A stretch of DNA of 64,000 nt from Erwinia typographi (GTDB lineage Bacteria; Pseudomonadota; Gammaproteobacteria; Enterobacterales; Enterobacteriaceae): assembly GCF_000773975.1 (NCBI RefSeq), contig NZ_JRUQ01000019.1:203355-267354 (forward strand). Direction: 5' to 3'. Positions 1-9,489 of the stretch are shown in pieces. Positions within the stretch are counted from its first letter, which is position 1. Every line of letters begins with the position of its first letter. The notes under the pieces are model-generated. The model was given only the letters and a program-made list of their open reading frames with translations, ran no database searches and was not told the origin of the DNA. Made by a program: the position numbers and the translations under genes.

Positions 1-383
1 CTTATGTGGCCACCACCTATTCCATCACCGAACTGTTCCGTCACTGGACCAAACATGCGCGACTGAACGCCATCGCTCAGCCGGAACAATTCGTCGAAAT
101 TGGCGCTGAGCTGGCGGAAGCGAAGGGGATTAAGGCTGGAGAAACAGTGAAAGTCAGCTCGCAACGCGGGTTTATCAAAGCCAAAGCCGTAGTGACTAAA
201 CGCTTGCAGAGATTGGTTATTGACGGCAGGCAGGTCGATACCATCGGTATTCCCTGCCACTGGGGCTTTGAAGGCACGGCGAAAAAAGGCTTCCTGGCCA
301 ATACCCTGACACCTTCAGTGGGCGACGCTAATTCGCAAACGCCTGAATACAAGGCTTTTCTTGTTAACGTCGAGAAAATATAG
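1..383 (+). CDS. fdoG: Formate dehydrogenase-O catalytic alpha subunit, C-terminal part (left edge)
   Basis: Only the last ~127 residues of the molybdopterin- and selenocysteine-dependent formate dehydrogenase large subunit are in the window; the frame is open to the left edge. The visible part is the C-terminal molybdopterin dinucleotide-binding beta-barrel, with the family motifs [20 protein letters not shown] and the closing HWGFEG...[18 protein letters not shown]. The enzyme oxidises formate in the periplasm and passes electrons to the beta subunit encoded 11 bp downstream. It is called fdoG rather than fdnG because fdhE follows the operon directly, as in the E. coli fdo locus. Confidence 0.93.
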   Translation, partial: YVATTYSITELFRHWTKHARLNAIAQPEQFVEIGAELAEAKGIKAGETVKVSSQRGFIKAKAVVTKRLQRLVIDGRQVDTIGIPCHWGFEGTAKKGFLANTLTPSVGDANSQTPEYKAFLVNVEKI

Positions 384-394
384 AGAAACGCACT

Positions 395-1291
395 ATGTCA
401 TTACAGACTCAAAATATCCTCCGTCGTTCAGCGACGAATGACTTAACGCCTCCCCCTAAGGCGCGGGATCATCAGCAGGAGGTGGCAAAGCTGATCGATG
501 TGACCACCTGCATCGGCTGCAAGGCCTGCCAGGTCGCCTGCTCGGAGTGGAACGATCTGCGGGATAAGGTAGGGACTAACGTCGGGGTATACGATAACCC
601 TGGCGATTTGACCGCCAAATCCTGGACAGTAATGCGCTTTTCAGAAGTGGAAGAGAACGGCAGGCTGGAGTGGCTGATCCGCAAGGACGGCTGTATGCAC
701 TGTGCCGATCCCGGCTGCCTGAAAGCCTGTCCGTCTGAAGGCGCCATAATTCAGTATGCCAACGGCATCGTCGACTTTCAGTCTGAGCAGTGCATCGGCT
801 GCGGCTACTGCATCGCAGGCTGCCCATTTAACGTGCCGAGGCTGAATAAAGAGGACAACCGCGCCTATAAATGCACGCTGTGCGTCGATCGCGTGGCCGT
901 AGGTCAGGAACCGGCCTGCGTAAAAACCTGCCCAACCGGCGCGATCCGCTTCGGCAGCAAAGAGGAGATGAAGCAGGTTGCCGCAGAGCGCATCAGCGAG
1001 CTGAAAAGCCGCGGCTACAGCAACGCGGGGCTTTATGACCCGCAAGGCGTTGGCGGCACCCACGTAATGTATGTCCTACACCATGCCCATAAACCGCAGC
1101 TTTATCACGGCCTGGCAGAGGAGCCGTCCATTAGTCCGGCGGTGACCTTCTGGAAAGGGGCCTGGAAACCGCTGGCGGCGATCGGCTTTGCGGCAACCTT
1201 CGCCGCCAGCGTCTTCCACTATGTGGGGATCGGGCCTAACCGGGTGAAAGAAGAGGATGACGAACGGGATGAGAAGGAAGAACGCAAATGA
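395..1291 (+). CDS. fdoH: Formate dehydrogenase-O iron-sulfur beta subunit
   Basis: 298 residues, normal length. It carries four 4Fe-4S clusters that conduct electrons from the catalytic subunit to the membrane cytochrome. Four cysteine groups are visible: [11 protein letters not shown] starting at residue 39, then [24 protein letters not shown] and CTLCVDRV...CVKTCP. A single C-terminal membrane helix near residues 258-278 anchors it, followed by a charged tail rich in E, D and K. It lies between fdoG (11 bp upstream) and fdoI (4 nt overlap), so the three subunits are cotranscribed. Confidence 0.96.
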   Translation: MSLQTQNILRRSATNDLTPPPKARDHQQEVAKLIDVTTCIGCKACQVACSEWNDLRDKVGTNVGVYDNPGDLTAKSWTVMRFSEVEENGRLEWLIRKDGCMHCADPGCLKACPSEGAIIQYANGIVDFQSEQCIGCGYCIAGCPFNVPRLNKEDNRAYKCTLCVDRVAVGQEPACVKTCPTGAIRFGSKEEMKQVAAERISELKSRGYSNAGLYDPQGVGGTHVMYVLHHAHKPQLYHGLAEEPSISPAVTFWKGAWKPLAAIGFAATFAASVFHYVGIGPNRVKEEDDERDEKEERK

Positions 1292-1932
1292 AAAAGCACG
1301 ATCGTATTCAGCGCTACAGCGCGCCGGAGCGCATTAATCACTGGATTGTGGCGTTTTGCTTCGTGCTCGTCACGCTCAGCGGGCTGGGATTCTTCTTCCC
1401 CTCCTTCAACTGGCTGATGCACGTTCTGGGCACGCCGCAGCTGGCCCGCATCCTGCATCCTTTCGTCGGGGTGATGATGTTTGTCGCCTTTATGCTGATG
1501 TTTTTCCGCTACTGGCGGCATAACCTTCCTGAGCGTCAGGACCTCGAATGGGCAAAAAATATCCATAAAATTGCTCAAAACGAGGAAGTCGGCGATACCG
1601 GGCGCTATAATTTCGGACAGAAGTGCGTCTTCTGGGCGGCTATCATTAGCCTGGTGCTGCTGCTGGCGAGCGGCATCGTCATCTGGCGGCCTTACTTTGC
1701 CGGTGCTTTTGCTATCCCGGTAATTCGCCTTGCTCTGGTAGTTCATTCCGTTTCTGCGGTGATCCTAATCATCGTGATTATGGTGCACATTTACGCGGCG
1801 CTGTGGGTGAAAGGCACGATTACCGCGATGGTCGAAGGCTGGGTCACCTCCGCCTGGGCGAAACATCACCATCCGCGCTGGTATCGTGCCGTTCGTGAAC
1901 GGCAGCCGGAACAACAGGAAAAACGTCCCTGA
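1288..1932 (+). CDS. fdoI: Formate dehydrogenase-O cytochrome b556 gamma subunit
   Basis: 214 residues, normal length. Integral membrane diheme cytochrome b that takes electrons from FdoH and reduces quinone. Four hydrophobic helices are visible (about residues 16-36, 51-71, 111-131 and 148-170), with histidines typical of the family (INHW near the start, [19 protein letters not shown]). The ATG overlaps the fdoH stop by 4 nt, and its TGA shares one base with the fdhE start, so it is translationally coupled on both sides. Confidence 0.95.
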   Translation: MKKHDRIQRYSAPERINHWIVAFCFVLVTLSGLGFFFPSFNWLMHVLGTPQLARILHPFVGVMMFVAFMLMFFRYWRHNLPERQDLEWAKNIHKIAQNEEVGDTGRYNFGQKCVFWAAIISLVLLLASGIVIWRPYFAGAFAIPVIRLALVVHSVSAVILIIVIMVHIYAALWVKGTITAMVEGWVTSAWAKHHHPRWYRAVRERQPEQQEKRP

Positions 1933-2855
1933 TGAGTATTCGCATAATCCCGCAGGAGCAGCTGGAGAAAAGCGACAAAAAAACGGCGGAGTCGATTCCG
2001 CCGTTACTTTTCCCCGGACTGAAAAATTTATATAGCCGCCGTGCCGCCCGATTGCGGCAGCTGGCGGAGAAAAATCCGCTCGGCGACTATCTGCGCTTTG
2101 CCGCCGTGGTAGCCAGCGCGCAGGAAATCGTGCTCTACGACCATCCCTTACAGATGGACTTACATGCGCGCCTGGTGGAAACGTCCGCTTTGGGCAAGCC
2201 GCCGCTGGATATCCATACGCTGCCGAGAAGCGCCCACTGGCAGCGCCTGCTGCAATCGCTGATTGCCGAAATGAAGCCGGAGATGACCGGCCAGGCGCTG
2301 GCGTCGCTGGAAAACCTGGAAAAAGCCTCGGCCAGCGAGCTGGAAACCATGGCCAGCGCGCTGCTGAGTCACGACTTTGCGCAGGTGAGCAGCGATAAGT
2401 CGCCGTTTATCTGGGCGGCGCTGTCGCTCTACTGGGCGCAGATGGCGGCGCTCATTCCGGGTAAAGCCCGCGCCGAATATGGCGAGCAGCGGCAGTTCTG
2501 CCCGGTGTGCGCCAGCGTGCCGGTCGCCAGCGTGGTCCACATGGGCGCCCAGGGCGGCCTGCGCTACCTGCACTGCAACCTGTGCGAAAGCGAATGGTAC
2601 GTGGTGCGCTCAAAATGCAGCAACTGTGAACAAACGCGCGATCTCCACTACTGGTCGCTGGACAGCGAAGTGGCGGCGGTCAAAGCGGAAAGCTGCGGTG
2701 ACTGCGGCACCTACCTGAAGATGCTTTATCAGGAGAAGGACCCGGCGGTAGAGCCAGTCGCCGACGATTTGGCTTCACTGATCCTCGATGCCCGCATGGA
2801 GCAGGAAGGTTTTTCACGGAGTAGTTTGAATCCTTTCCTTTTTCCGGGAGAATAG
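1932..2855 (+). CDS. fdhE: Formate dehydrogenase maturation protein
   Basis: 307 residues, close to the usual 309. Cytoplasmic factor needed for activity of the respiratory formate dehydrogenases; the family is rubredoxin-like and binds metal through CxxC pairs. These are visible as CPVC (~188), CNLC, CSNC and CGDC in the C-terminal half. It starts at the TGATG junction with fdoI, so it belongs to the fdo operon. Together with the Fe-S and cytochrome subunits upstream this makes a complete fdoGHI-fdhE unit. Confidence 0.95.
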   Translation: MSIRIIPQEQLEKSDKKTAESIPPLLFPGLKNLYSRRAARLRQLAEKNPLGDYLRFAAVVASAQEIVLYDHPLQMDLHARLVETSALGKPPLDIHTLPRSAHWQRLLQSLIAEMKPEMTGQALASLENLEKASASELETMASALLSHDFAQVSSDKSPFIWAALSLYWAQMAALIPGKARAEYGEQRQFCPVCASVPVASVVHMGAQGGLRYLHCNLCESEWYVVRSKCSNCEQTRDLHYWSLDSEVAAVKAESCGDCGTYLKMLYQEKDPAVEPVADDLASLILDARMEQEGFSRSSLNPFLFPGE

Positions 2856-2909
2856 TCCAGGCTTCCGGCAGAGCGGTTTTTGCTGGTCAGCGCTGCTATC
2901 CGTCACATC

Positions 2910-2929
2910 AGGCCGACAGAGGTCGGCCT
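2910..2929 (+). terminator. Hairpin between fdhE and yibF
   Basis: An 8 bp perfect stem (AGGCCGAC / GTCGGCCT) with a 4 nt loop lies between fdhE and yibF, followed by only two T residues. It may end fdo transcription weakly or mark RNA processing. The short U tract makes a strong intrinsic terminator unlikely. Confidence 0.4.
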
Positions 2930-2947
2930 TCACAGGAGAAACGCGGA

Positions 2948-3559
2948 ATGAAATTAATCGGCAGCTATACCAGCCCCTTCGTACGTAAAGTTTCCATCAT
3001 CATGCTGGAAAAGGGCATTACGTTTGAGTTTATTAACGAAAACCCCTGGACTGATGAGAGCCACGTCCCGTCTTATAATCCGCTGGGGAAAATCCCCGCG
3101 CTGGTCACCGGCCCGGACGAAATCTGGTATGACTCCCATATCATTGCCGCCTATATCGAGCAGATGGACATTGCGCCAGCGCTGGTGCCGCGTGAAAAGC
3201 TGGCGGCGATGAAGGTGCTACAGCTGGAGGCGCTGGCCGACGGTATTGGCGACGCCTGCGTCCTGCTGGTGCGTGAAGGGATGCGGCCGCCGGAGCGGCA
3301 AATGGAGGAGCAACTGGTGCGCCAGCGAGAAAAAATTCAGCGCGGGCTGGACGCGCTGGAAAAAGAAGCGGCAAAAGGCACCGTGCTGAACAGCGACACG
3401 CTGAACATAGCGGATATTGCTACCGCCTGCCTGATTAGCTACCTGAACTTTCGCCGTATTCTGCCGGGCTGGTGCGTCGATCGTCCTGCGCTGGTCAAAC
3501 TGGCTGAAAAGCTGTTTCAGCGCGACAGCTTTGCCCGTACCGTTCCGCCAACAGCCTGA
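2948..3559 (+). CDS. yibF: Glutathione S-transferase family protein YibF
   Basis: 203 residues, matching E. coli YibF (202). Thioredoxin-like N-terminal domain (about 1-80, opening with [15 protein letters not shown]) followed by an all-helical C-terminal domain. The family binds glutathione; the physiological substrate of YibF is unknown. A good ribosome site (CAGGAGAAACGCGG) precedes the ATG. In E. coli yibF also sits in the selA/fdo neighbourhood, so this is conserved synteny. Confidence 0.92.
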   Translation: MKLIGSYTSPFVRKVSIIMLEKGITFEFINENPWTDESHVPSYNPLGKIPALVTGPDEIWYDSHIIAAYIEQMDIAPALVPREKLAAMKVLQLEALADGIGDACVLLVREGMRPPERQMEEQLVRQREKIQRGLDALEKEAAKGTVLNSDTLNIADIATACLISYLNFRRILPGWCVDRPALVKLAEKLFQRDSFARTVPPTA

Positions 3560-3577
3560 GCCAACAATCTGGGTTCG

Positions 3578-4243
3578 ATGAAAATACTGCACACGCTGAA
3601 GCATTATTACCACGCGCGTCCCAGGCTACTGGCGGCCGTCGTGCTGGCAGTGGTCAGCTTTTTCCTGTTGCCGGCCAGTCAGCCACTGGTACAAAGGCTG
3701 CTGATTGGCTGGAACGTGCTGGGCTGGCTTTACCTGCTTTTCCTCTGGTGGCTGCTGCTGAGAACGCCGACTAAGGAAATTGCGAGAATTGCCCGCGAAC
3801 AGGATGAGAGTGCGGCTACCGTGCTGGCGCTGGTGTGCCTTACCTGCCTGGTCAGCATCCTGACCATTTTGTTTGAGCTGGGCACGGTGAAGCCGTTGCC
3901 GCAGGCGCAGCAGGCCTGGCATATTGCCCTCACCGCGTCGACGCTGGTGGTTTCCTGGACGCTGCTGCCGACGGCTTTTACCATGCATTATGCCCATATG
4001 TACTATCAGCAGGGCGCGAAAGGCCACAGGACGCTGCTGTTCCCCGATAAGCCGTCCGAACCGGGCTACTGGGATTTTGTCTATTATTCCTTCACCATCG
4101 CGGTGGCGGCGCAAACGGCTGATGTAGCAACCGGTAATACGGCGGTCAGGAAGATCACCACCTTGCAGGCCGTGCTCTCATTTGTCTTCAATCTGGCCAT
4201 TCTGGGCCTTTCAATCAACGTAGCCGCCGGGCTGCTGAGCTGA
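3578..4243 (+). CDS. DUF1345 family membrane protein
   Basis: 221 residues with five to six hydrophobic segments (about 17-34, 41-61, 80-103, 113-135 and 195-218). The signature region is the DFVYYSFTIAVAAQTADV stretch in the C-terminal third, characteristic of DUF1345 inner membrane proteins. Function is unknown. It begins 18 bp after yibF and may be cotranscribed with it. I see no catalytic motif and assign no activity. Confidence 0.8.
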   Translation: MKILHTLKHYYHARPRLLAAVVLAVVSFFLLPASQPLVQRLLIGWNVLGWLYLLFLWWLLLRTPTKEIARIAREQDESAATVLALVCLTCLVSILTILFELGTVKPLPQAQQAWHIALTASTLVVSWTLLPTAFTMHYAHMYYQQGAKGHRTLLFPDKPSEPGYWDFVYYSFTIAVAAQTADVATGNTAVRKITTLQAVLSFVFNLAILGLSINVAAGLLS

Positions 4244-4422
4244 ATCAGCGGCGGCTGATGACCAATCCCCGGTAATAATTGCAAGCCGCCGCGCATATTT
4301 TTCCCTTCCCCCGCGCCAACGTACCCCTTTTTGATTAGCCGCAAAATACGCCTTCTTTTGTTATGGGATAAGTGACTACTTTTCCATTTGGGATGGAAAT
4401 CAAAAAGAACACAGGGGTCAGA

Positions 4423-5610
4423 ATGGCATTTTTAAGGAAAATTAGTCAGCTACGCTGGCTGAGAGGATGGCGAGGATGGGCATTAATCTTGTTGGGGATG
4501 CTGCTGGCGATGCTGGCCATCGCGGGTAGCGTTACCGTTCTGCATAAGACCAGCGACAGCGCATTCTGCGTATCCTGCCACAGCATGGAAAAACCTTTAG
4601 CCGAGTACATGGGCAGCATTCACTTTCAGAACCACGCGGGGATCCGTGCCGACTGCGCCGACTGCCATATCCCCAGCCAGCCCGTCGCCTATATGGCGAC
4701 GAAAATCGGCGCAGTTAAAGACATTTTTGGCGAAATTACCGGAAAAATAGACAGCGAAGAGAAATATAATGCTCACAAGCTGAGCATGGCCGAATCGGTA
4801 TGGAAAAGCATGAAGGCCAATGATTCGGCCACCTGTCGAAGCTGCCACAGTTTTGAGGCAATGGATATTCTTGCCCAGCGACCCGATGCGGGCAAAGCGC
4901 ACCCCACGGCGATAAAAGAGGGCCAGACCTGTATCGATTGCCACCGGGGCGTTGCGCATATCCTGCCTGATATGCAGGCCAGCAACCAGGCGGGGGCAGC
5001 CCATCTGGCCGCTATCGCCGCCAGTACGCCGCAGGACGCCAGCCCGCTTTACAGCATCGCCACGCAGCCCTTTACGCTACAGCCTACCGCAGGCGCTTCT
5101 GCCGGTACTCTGTTCCCCTCCACCGAACTGATCCCACTTAAGCACGAAAACGGCAGGGTACAGTCGCGGCTGGACGGCTGGCAGCAGGAAGAAGTGCCCA
5201 GCATTATTTATGCCGCCGCAGGCAAGCGCATCATCAGCGCCGTGCTGGGTGAGCAAGCCGCCAGCGCGGTTGAGCGCCATCAGTCAGCGATTGACAGCCA
5301 GACAGGAACCTCCTGGCACAAGGTTTCTCTCACGATCTGGTTACCGACCAGCCAGCTGATTCAGGATCGGCAAAAAATCTGGCAGTACGCTTCCGGCCTG
5401 ATGACCAGCAGCTGTACCGGCTGCCACGGCCTGATCCCGACCGATCGCTTCACGGCCAATCAGTGGATTGGCGTGATGAAAGGAATGGCCTCACGGACGT
5501 CACTGGATGCGGAACAGCTGCGGCTACTGACGCAGTTTGCGCAATACCATGCCGGCGACATGTCCGCCGCCAGCCTGGCGACATCAAAAGGAACCGATGA
5601 TGAAAAATAG
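4423..5610 (+). CDS. torY: Pentaheme c-type cytochrome of a TMAO/S-oxide reductase system (TorY/TorC family)
   Basis: 395 residues from the ATG at 4423, chosen because AGGGG lies 7 nt upstream; a GTG at 4372 would add 17 residues but has no ribosome site. One N-terminal membrane helix (about 18-40) anchors a periplasmic NapC/NirT domain with four CxxCH motifs (CVSCH, CADCH, CRSCH, CIDCH). A C-terminal TorC-type domain carries the fifth (CTGCH). It takes electrons from the menaquinol pool and passes them to the molybdoenzyme encoded next. The 3' end overlaps torZ by 11 nt. Confidence 0.9.
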   Translation: MAFLRKISQLRWLRGWRGWALILLGMLLAMLAIAGSVTVLHKTSDSAFCVSCHSMEKPLAEYMGSIHFQNHAGIRADCADCHIPSQPVAYMATKIGAVKDIFGEITGKIDSEEKYNAHKLSMAESVWKSMKANDSATCRSCHSFEAMDILAQRPDAGKAHPTAIKEGQTCIDCHRGVAHILPDMQASNQAGAAHLAAIAASTPQDASPLYSIATQPFTLQPTAGASAGTLFPSTELIPLKHENGRVQSRLDGWQQEEVPSIIYAAAGKRIISAVLGEQAASAVERHQSAIDSQTGTSWHKVSLTIWLPTSQLIQDRQKIWQYASGLMTSSCTGCHGLIPTDRFTANQWIGVMKGMASRTSLDAEQLRLLTQFAQYHAGDMSAASLATSKGTDDEK

Positions 5611-8074
5611 CAGCACAGGACTCAGTCGCCGCCGCCTGTTACAGGCTGGAGGGGCCTTAATCGCCGTGGGCACGTTGGATCTGCTTTACAGCAAGTCAGC
5701 GGTGGCCGTCGCGGTCAGCGAGGCTATGCCGTTATTTACCGCCCTCCGTCCCGCCCGCAAAGGGATACTCACCGCCACCCACTGGGGAGCTTTTGAGGCG
5801 GTGGTAGAAAATGGCCGGATGGTCGGCGTGCAGCCGGTAGCTGACGATCCGGCTCCCAACGAGCTGATTAGCATGGCCCCCAGCCAGCTCTACGCGCAAA
5901 ACCGCATTACCTCGCCGATGGCGCGAAAAAGCTGGCTGGAACAGGGACCGGGTAGCAGCAATGAGCTGCGTGGACGCGACGAGTGGGTCAAAATTAGCTG
6001 GGATGAGGCGATTAAGCTGGTCAGCAAGGAGATCGGCCGTTTGCAGCAGAGCCTTGGCCCCTCCTCGATCTACGCTGGCTCGTACGGCTGGAAAAGCACG
6101 GGTATGCTGCATAACTGCCGCGCCCTGCTGCACCGGTTAATGAATCTGGCGGGCGGCTTTGTTGGCTACAGCGGTGATTACTCGACCGGTGCAGCGCAGG
6201 TCATTATGTCGCACGTTGTTGGGTCGATGGAGGTCTACGAACAGCAGACCACATGGCCCAACGTTGTCGATAACGCGGAACTGGTGATCCTCTGGGGATG
6301 CAATCCGCTGATCACCCTGAAAAACAGCTGGAACGTTCCCGATCACGTCGGGCTTGATGGGCTGGCAGCGCTGGCGCAGAAAGGCACGCCCGTCGTCGCC
6401 ATTGACCCGATCTTCAACGCGAGTGCGAAGAAGCTGAACGCTGAATGGCTGGCTCCCAACGCCTACACCGACAGCGCAACGATCCTCGGTCTGGCCCACA
6501 CGCTGCTGACCGAAGACCTGCACGACCAGCCCTTCCTTGACCGCTACACGACCGGTTTCGATAAATTCCGCGCCTACCTGCTGGGTGAACCGGACGGCAT
6601 AGTGAAAAGTGCTGAATGGGCGAGTGAGATTTGCGGAGTGGAGGCGAACACCCTTCGCCAGCTGGCGCGCAGGATGGCAGGAAAACGGACGATGATCATG
6701 GCCGGATGGGGCATCCAGCGCCAGCATCGCGGCGAACAGCCCCACTGGCTGCTGGTTACGCTGGCGGCGATGATCGGCCAGATTGGCCTGCCGGGCGGCG
6801 GTTTTGGCTTCAGCTATCACTACTCTTCCGGCGGCAGCCCGACGGCCAGAGGCGGCATTCTTTCCGGTATCAGCGCGGGCGATCCGCCAAAAAATTCGCC
6901 GCCGCCCATTCCGGTGGCCCGTATCGCCGACTGCTTAGCCAACCCGGGAAAACGCGTGCAGTTCAACGGGAAAACCCTGACCTGGCCTGATATCAAAATG
7001 GTCTATGTCGCCGGGGGCAACCCCTTCCATCATCATCAGGATACCAATAACCTGCTGAAGGCCTGGCAACGGCCCGACACTATCGTCGTGCAGGAACCGT
7101 ACTGGACGGCGACGGCCAAACATGCCGACATCGTTCTGCCCTGCACCACCAGCTTTGAGCGCAACGATATGGATATGGGCGGCGATTATTCACAGCGCTA
7201 TGTTTTCCCGATGCACCAGTGCGTAACGCCGCAGCATGAGGCGCGCGATGACTTTGCTATTTTTCGTGATATTGCCGTCCAGCTTGGCGTGGAGCAGAGC
7301 TTTACCGAAGGCAAGAATGAAATGCAGTGGCTTAAATCGCTGTATGACGACATGAAAAGCCAGGCCAGAAACGTCGGCATCCCGCTACCGCCTTTCGATC
7401 TGTTCTGGCAGTCCAACAACTATATTCGCTTCCCCATTCCGCAGGAGAACCAGCAGTGGGTACGCTTTGCCGATTTCCGGGCCGATCCGCTACTGAATCC
7501 GCTCGGCACGCCCAGCGGTAAGATCGAAATCTTCTCGCAGACCATCGCCAGAATGCAATATGACGACTGCGCCGGTTTGCCCGGCTGGGTGCCGCCAAAA
7601 GAGTGGCGCGGCAGCCCGGAGGCCAAACGTTTTCCTTTGTCGCTGAACACCGCCCATCCGGTAAATCGCCTGCATTCACAGCTGGATAATGCGCCGCTGA
7701 GGGAGAAATATGCCGTCAGCAATCGCGAAGCCATCCTGATCAACCCTGAGGATGCCAGGGCAAGAGGGATTGAGTCAGGGGACCTGGTCAGAGCCTTCAA
7801 CGATCGGGGACAGATTCTGGTCGGCGCCACCCTCTCCAGCGATATCCGCCCCGGCGTCGTACGCATCAGCGAGGGAGCCTGGTACGATCCGGCCGAGCCG
7901 GCCAGGCCAGGCTCGCTGTGCAGGAACGGTAACGTAAATTGCCTGACGTTTGATATCGGCTCTTCACAGCTGGCGCAGGGAAACTGTGGACATATGGCGC
8001 AGCTGGAGATTGAGAAATATCAGCATGAGGCGCCGCCGAATACCGCACACGCCATACCAGCAACGGCAGTTTAG
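5600..8074 (+). CDS. torZ: Periplasmic molybdopterin N/S-oxide reductase (TorZ/TorA family)
   Basis: 824 residues. The ATG at 5600 has AAGGA 7 nt upstream; ATG 5597 is equally in frame. The twin-arginine signal SRRRLLQ (residues 9-15) plus a hydrophobic stretch means Tat export with bis-MGD bound. The molybdenum ligand serine is in GDYSTGAAQV. Local motifs (IYAGSYGWKS, MAGWGIQRQHRGEQ, GFGFSYHYSSGG) resemble E. coli TorZ more than TorA. It should reduce TMAO, other N-oxides or biotin sulfoxide with electrons from TorY. No torD chaperone or torTRS sensor gene is nearby. Confidence 0.9.
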   Translation: MKNSSTGLSRRRLLQAGGALIAVGTLDLLYSKSAVAVAVSEAMPLFTALRPARKGILTATHWGAFEAVVENGRMVGVQPVADDPAPNELISMAPSQLYAQNRITSPMARKSWLEQGPGSSNELRGRDEWVKISWDEAIKLVSKEIGRLQQSLGPSSIYAGSYGWKSTGMLHNCRALLHRLMNLAGGFVGYSGDYSTGAAQVIMSHVVGSMEVYEQQTTWPNVVDNAELVILWGCNPLITLKNSWNVPDHVGLDGLAALAQKGTPVVAIDPIFNASAKKLNAEWLAPNAYTDSATILGLAHTLLTEDLHDQPFLDRYTTGFDKFRAYLLGEPDGIVKSAEWASEICGVEANTLRQLARRMAGKRTMIMAGWGIQRQHRGEQPHWLLVTLAAMIGQIGLPGGGFGFSYHYSSGGSPTARGGILSGISAGDPPKNSPPPIPVARIADCLANPGKRVQFNGKTLTWPDIKMVYVAGGNPFHHHQDTNNLLKAWQRPDTIVVQEPYWTATAKHADIVLPCTTSFERNDMDMGGDYSQRYVFPMHQCVTPQHEARDDFAIFRDIAVQLGVEQSFTEGKNEMQWLKSLYDDMKSQARNVGIPLPPFDLFWQSNNYIRFPIPQENQQWVRFADFRADPLLNPLGTPSGKIEIFSQTIARMQYDDCAGLPGWVPPKEWRGSPEAKRFPLSLNTAHPVNRLHSQLDNAPLREKYAVSNREAILINPEDARARGIESGDLVRAFNDRGQILVGATLSSDIRPGVVRISEGAWYDPAEPARPGSLCRNGNVNCLTFDIGSSQLAQGNCGHMAQLEIEKYQHEAPPNTAHAIPATAV

Positions 8075-8081
8075 CCCTTCA

Positions 8082-8111
8082 CGGCTGTCTTGCATGACCT
8101 GGAGACAGCCG
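8082..8111 (+). terminator. Hairpin after torZ
   Basis: A perfect 9 bp stem (CGGCTGTCT / AGACAGCCG) with a 12 nt loop begins 7 bp after the torZ stop. The sequence after it is CAAAATTC, so there is no proper U tract. It probably protects or ends the torYZ transcript rather than acting as a strong intrinsic terminator. Confidence 0.4.
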
Positions 8112-8176
8112 CAAAATTCACCCGCCCCCCAGGCCGACGGGACGCTGGCAGCAATCTGCATTAATACGCCCTTAGT

Positions 8177-8184
8177 GCTATACT
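8177..8184 (+). promoter_or_regulatory. Extended -10 of likely sigma-S type for the 8216 gene
   Basis: The sequence GTGCTATACT contains TATACT at 8179-8184 with an upstream TGn and the C at -13 favoured by RpoS. Transcription would start near 8191. The leader is then too short for a ribosome site before ATG 8201, which supports the GTG at 8216 as the real start of the small gene. Confidence 0.5.
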
Positions 8185-8215
8185 GTACGTATATCCATTT
8201 ATGACTGGAGAATAT

Positions 8216-8416
8216 GTGACTGAAAACGCCCTGCGCGGAGAAGATGTTTACACCGTCATTGGAAAGGTGGTGTCCAGCCTTTTAAGGCCGGACCATACTC
8301 TTACGCTTCATGAGATTATTAACGCACTGCACCTGATGGGTGAAGGCGCCAGCCTTCAAAGCATAAAAGATACCTGTAGCGAGGCCATCAGAATTCTTGC
8401 CCGGCAGATGCACTAA
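8216..8416 (+). CDS. Small helical protein, YmgA/AriR-like pattern
   Basis: 66 residues from GTG 8216 (TGGAG 6 nt upstream); an in-frame ATG at 8201 would add five residues. No confident family name. The core VIGKVVSSLLRP...LTLHEIINALHLM repeats the pattern of the four small proteins that follow on the other strand: a short helix with an IG pair, LL, a loop, a helix ending in L..M, then a C-terminal helix. It is therefore probably another member of the YcgZ/YmgA/AriR group of connector proteins. There is no membrane segment or signal peptide. The promoter looks sigma-S dependent. Confidence 0.65.
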   Translation: MTENALRGEDVYTVIGKVVSSLLRPDHTLTLHEIINALHLMGEGASLQSIKDTCSEAIRILARQMH

Positions 8417-8487
8417 TTCTGGCGGATAAACCGACGGTACAACAGGCCAGGGCAACAGCGGAGCTGAAGCCCCTTCAGCAGGTCGGG

Positions 8488-8754
8488 TCAGAATCCCTCG
8501 TCATCCGGGGTGCGTCCCACGACAACTTCCAGCACGTTACGCAGCACGTCAAGTTTAACCACGTCAGAGGTACATTCCATCTCACCAATGAGGCTAAGAA
8601 TAATGGCCTTGGTAGTCACCTGTTGCCCCCGGACCGCCAGCTCCCGGATTACCGAGTCCAGCACGGCCGCTTCGTCAGCAAGAGAATCGCCAGCGCTGCG
8701 AAAGTGATTGATAATTTCTGCTTCTAAACTGGTCTGCTGCATGTTTTTATCCAT
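8488..8754 (-). CDS. ariR: Regulator of biofilm and acid resistance, AriR/YmgB family
   Basis: 88 residues, the same length as E. coli AriR (YmgB). Matching blocks include YFRS/HFRSxGxxLxxExAVL, then TTKAIILSLIGEMECTSDVVKLDVLRNVLEVVV. The E. coli protein is a small helical dimer reported to repress biofilm and to feed the RcsC/RcsB phosphorelay together with YmgA and YcgZ. It is last of the three genes transcribed leftward in the order ycgZ-ymgA-ariR, as in E. coli. The gap of 122 bp to ymgA is wide but has no strong promoter that I can see. Confidence 0.85.
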   Translation of the reverse strand: MDKNMQQTSLEAEIINHFRSAGDSLADEAAVLDSVIRELAVRGQQVTTKAIILSLIGEMECTSDVVKLDVLRNVLEVVVGRTPDDEGF

Positions 8755-8876
8755 TATGTTCGCATTATTGCGGCCAGAAAGCCTGGCGAAATTAACCCAT
8801 AAAAAAGACGGCCACCCCTGCGGGGGCCGCGCTCGGTGGTTTGCTCCCCTTTCCAGCGGAGCGGGGAAATATAATG

Positions 8877-9140
8877 TTAGTGCTTTTTACGGCTTTGCGC
8901 GTCAGCAGCGCCAAAAACAGGTGCGCCAACACTTTCACGCGCGGATAAAAATTCGGTCTGGACTTCGTCAAGCGCCGCACGTAACCCTTCCAGCCGCTCA
9001 GGATCATTCTCGACCGCAGCCATCTCTTTAAGCCGGTGGGCCAACATGGCGCCATTTAGCGCAAGGTTTTTATCCAGCAGATGTACTGCTGCCTCGCCAA
9101 TCAGTATTTCGGTTAATTTTTCAAGCTTACTTTTGTGCAT
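8877..9140 (-). CDS. ymgA: YmgA-like connector protein
   Basis: 87 residues from ATG 9140 (MHKSK); an upstream in-frame ATG at 9194 is possible, but both starts have poor ribosome sites. The core ILIGEAAVHLL...LAHRLKEMAAVENDPERLEGL matches the hydrophobic pattern of E. coli YmgA. Its place between ycgZ and ariR is the E. coli order. In E. coli this protein acts with YcgZ and AriR through the Rcs phosphorelay to raise colanic acid and lower curli. A basic tail (SRKKH) ends the protein. Confidence 0.72.
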   Translation of the reverse strand: MHKSKLEKLTEILIGEAAVHLLDKNLALNGAMLAHRLKEMAAVENDPERLEGLRAALDEVQTEFLSARESVGAPVFGAADAQSRKKH

Positions 9141-9249
9141 ACCCGCATTCCAATGGTTCGTTCTCAGACGCACGGAACAGAAGTTCCGATACATCAGGCA
9201 GGCTCACGCACCGGATTTGCAGTTCAAAACGTGCAATACCCGGTATATA

Positions 9250-9489
9250 TTAACGGCCAAACAACATGCCAATCAGAGCCTGGTAGTGCTTTTCCTCCTC
9301 CATACTGGTGGCATGTTCGAGTTTGCGCAACAGTTTGGTGCAAATCATCTTACGATTCAGGCTCTTACCTGAACGGAGGATCTCCACCACAATACTTCCT
9401 AAAGTCTCTTGCTGAGAAGGAAGCGATGCCTTGCTAAAATAGTGAGTAATTTCACTGGCGGTGCCTGGAGCGATACCGTTCTGATTCAT
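9250..9489 (-). CDS. ycgZ: Connector protein YcgZ
   Basis: 79 residues, about the size of E. coli YcgZ (78) and clearly similar along its length: the blocks ITHYFSKASLPSQQETLG, ILRSGKSLNRK and LEHAT...EEEKHYQALIGMLF correspond. First gene of the leftward ycgZ-ymgA-ariR unit. In E. coli this unit is repressed by the MerR-type BluR and derepressed by the blue-light protein BluF; neither regulator is in the window. Two BluR/MlrA-like half sites lie just upstream. Confidence 0.87.
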   Translation of the reverse strand: MNQNGIAPGTASEITHYFSKASLPSQQETLGSIVVEILRSGKSLNRKMICTKLLRKLEHATSMEEEKHYQALIGMLFGR

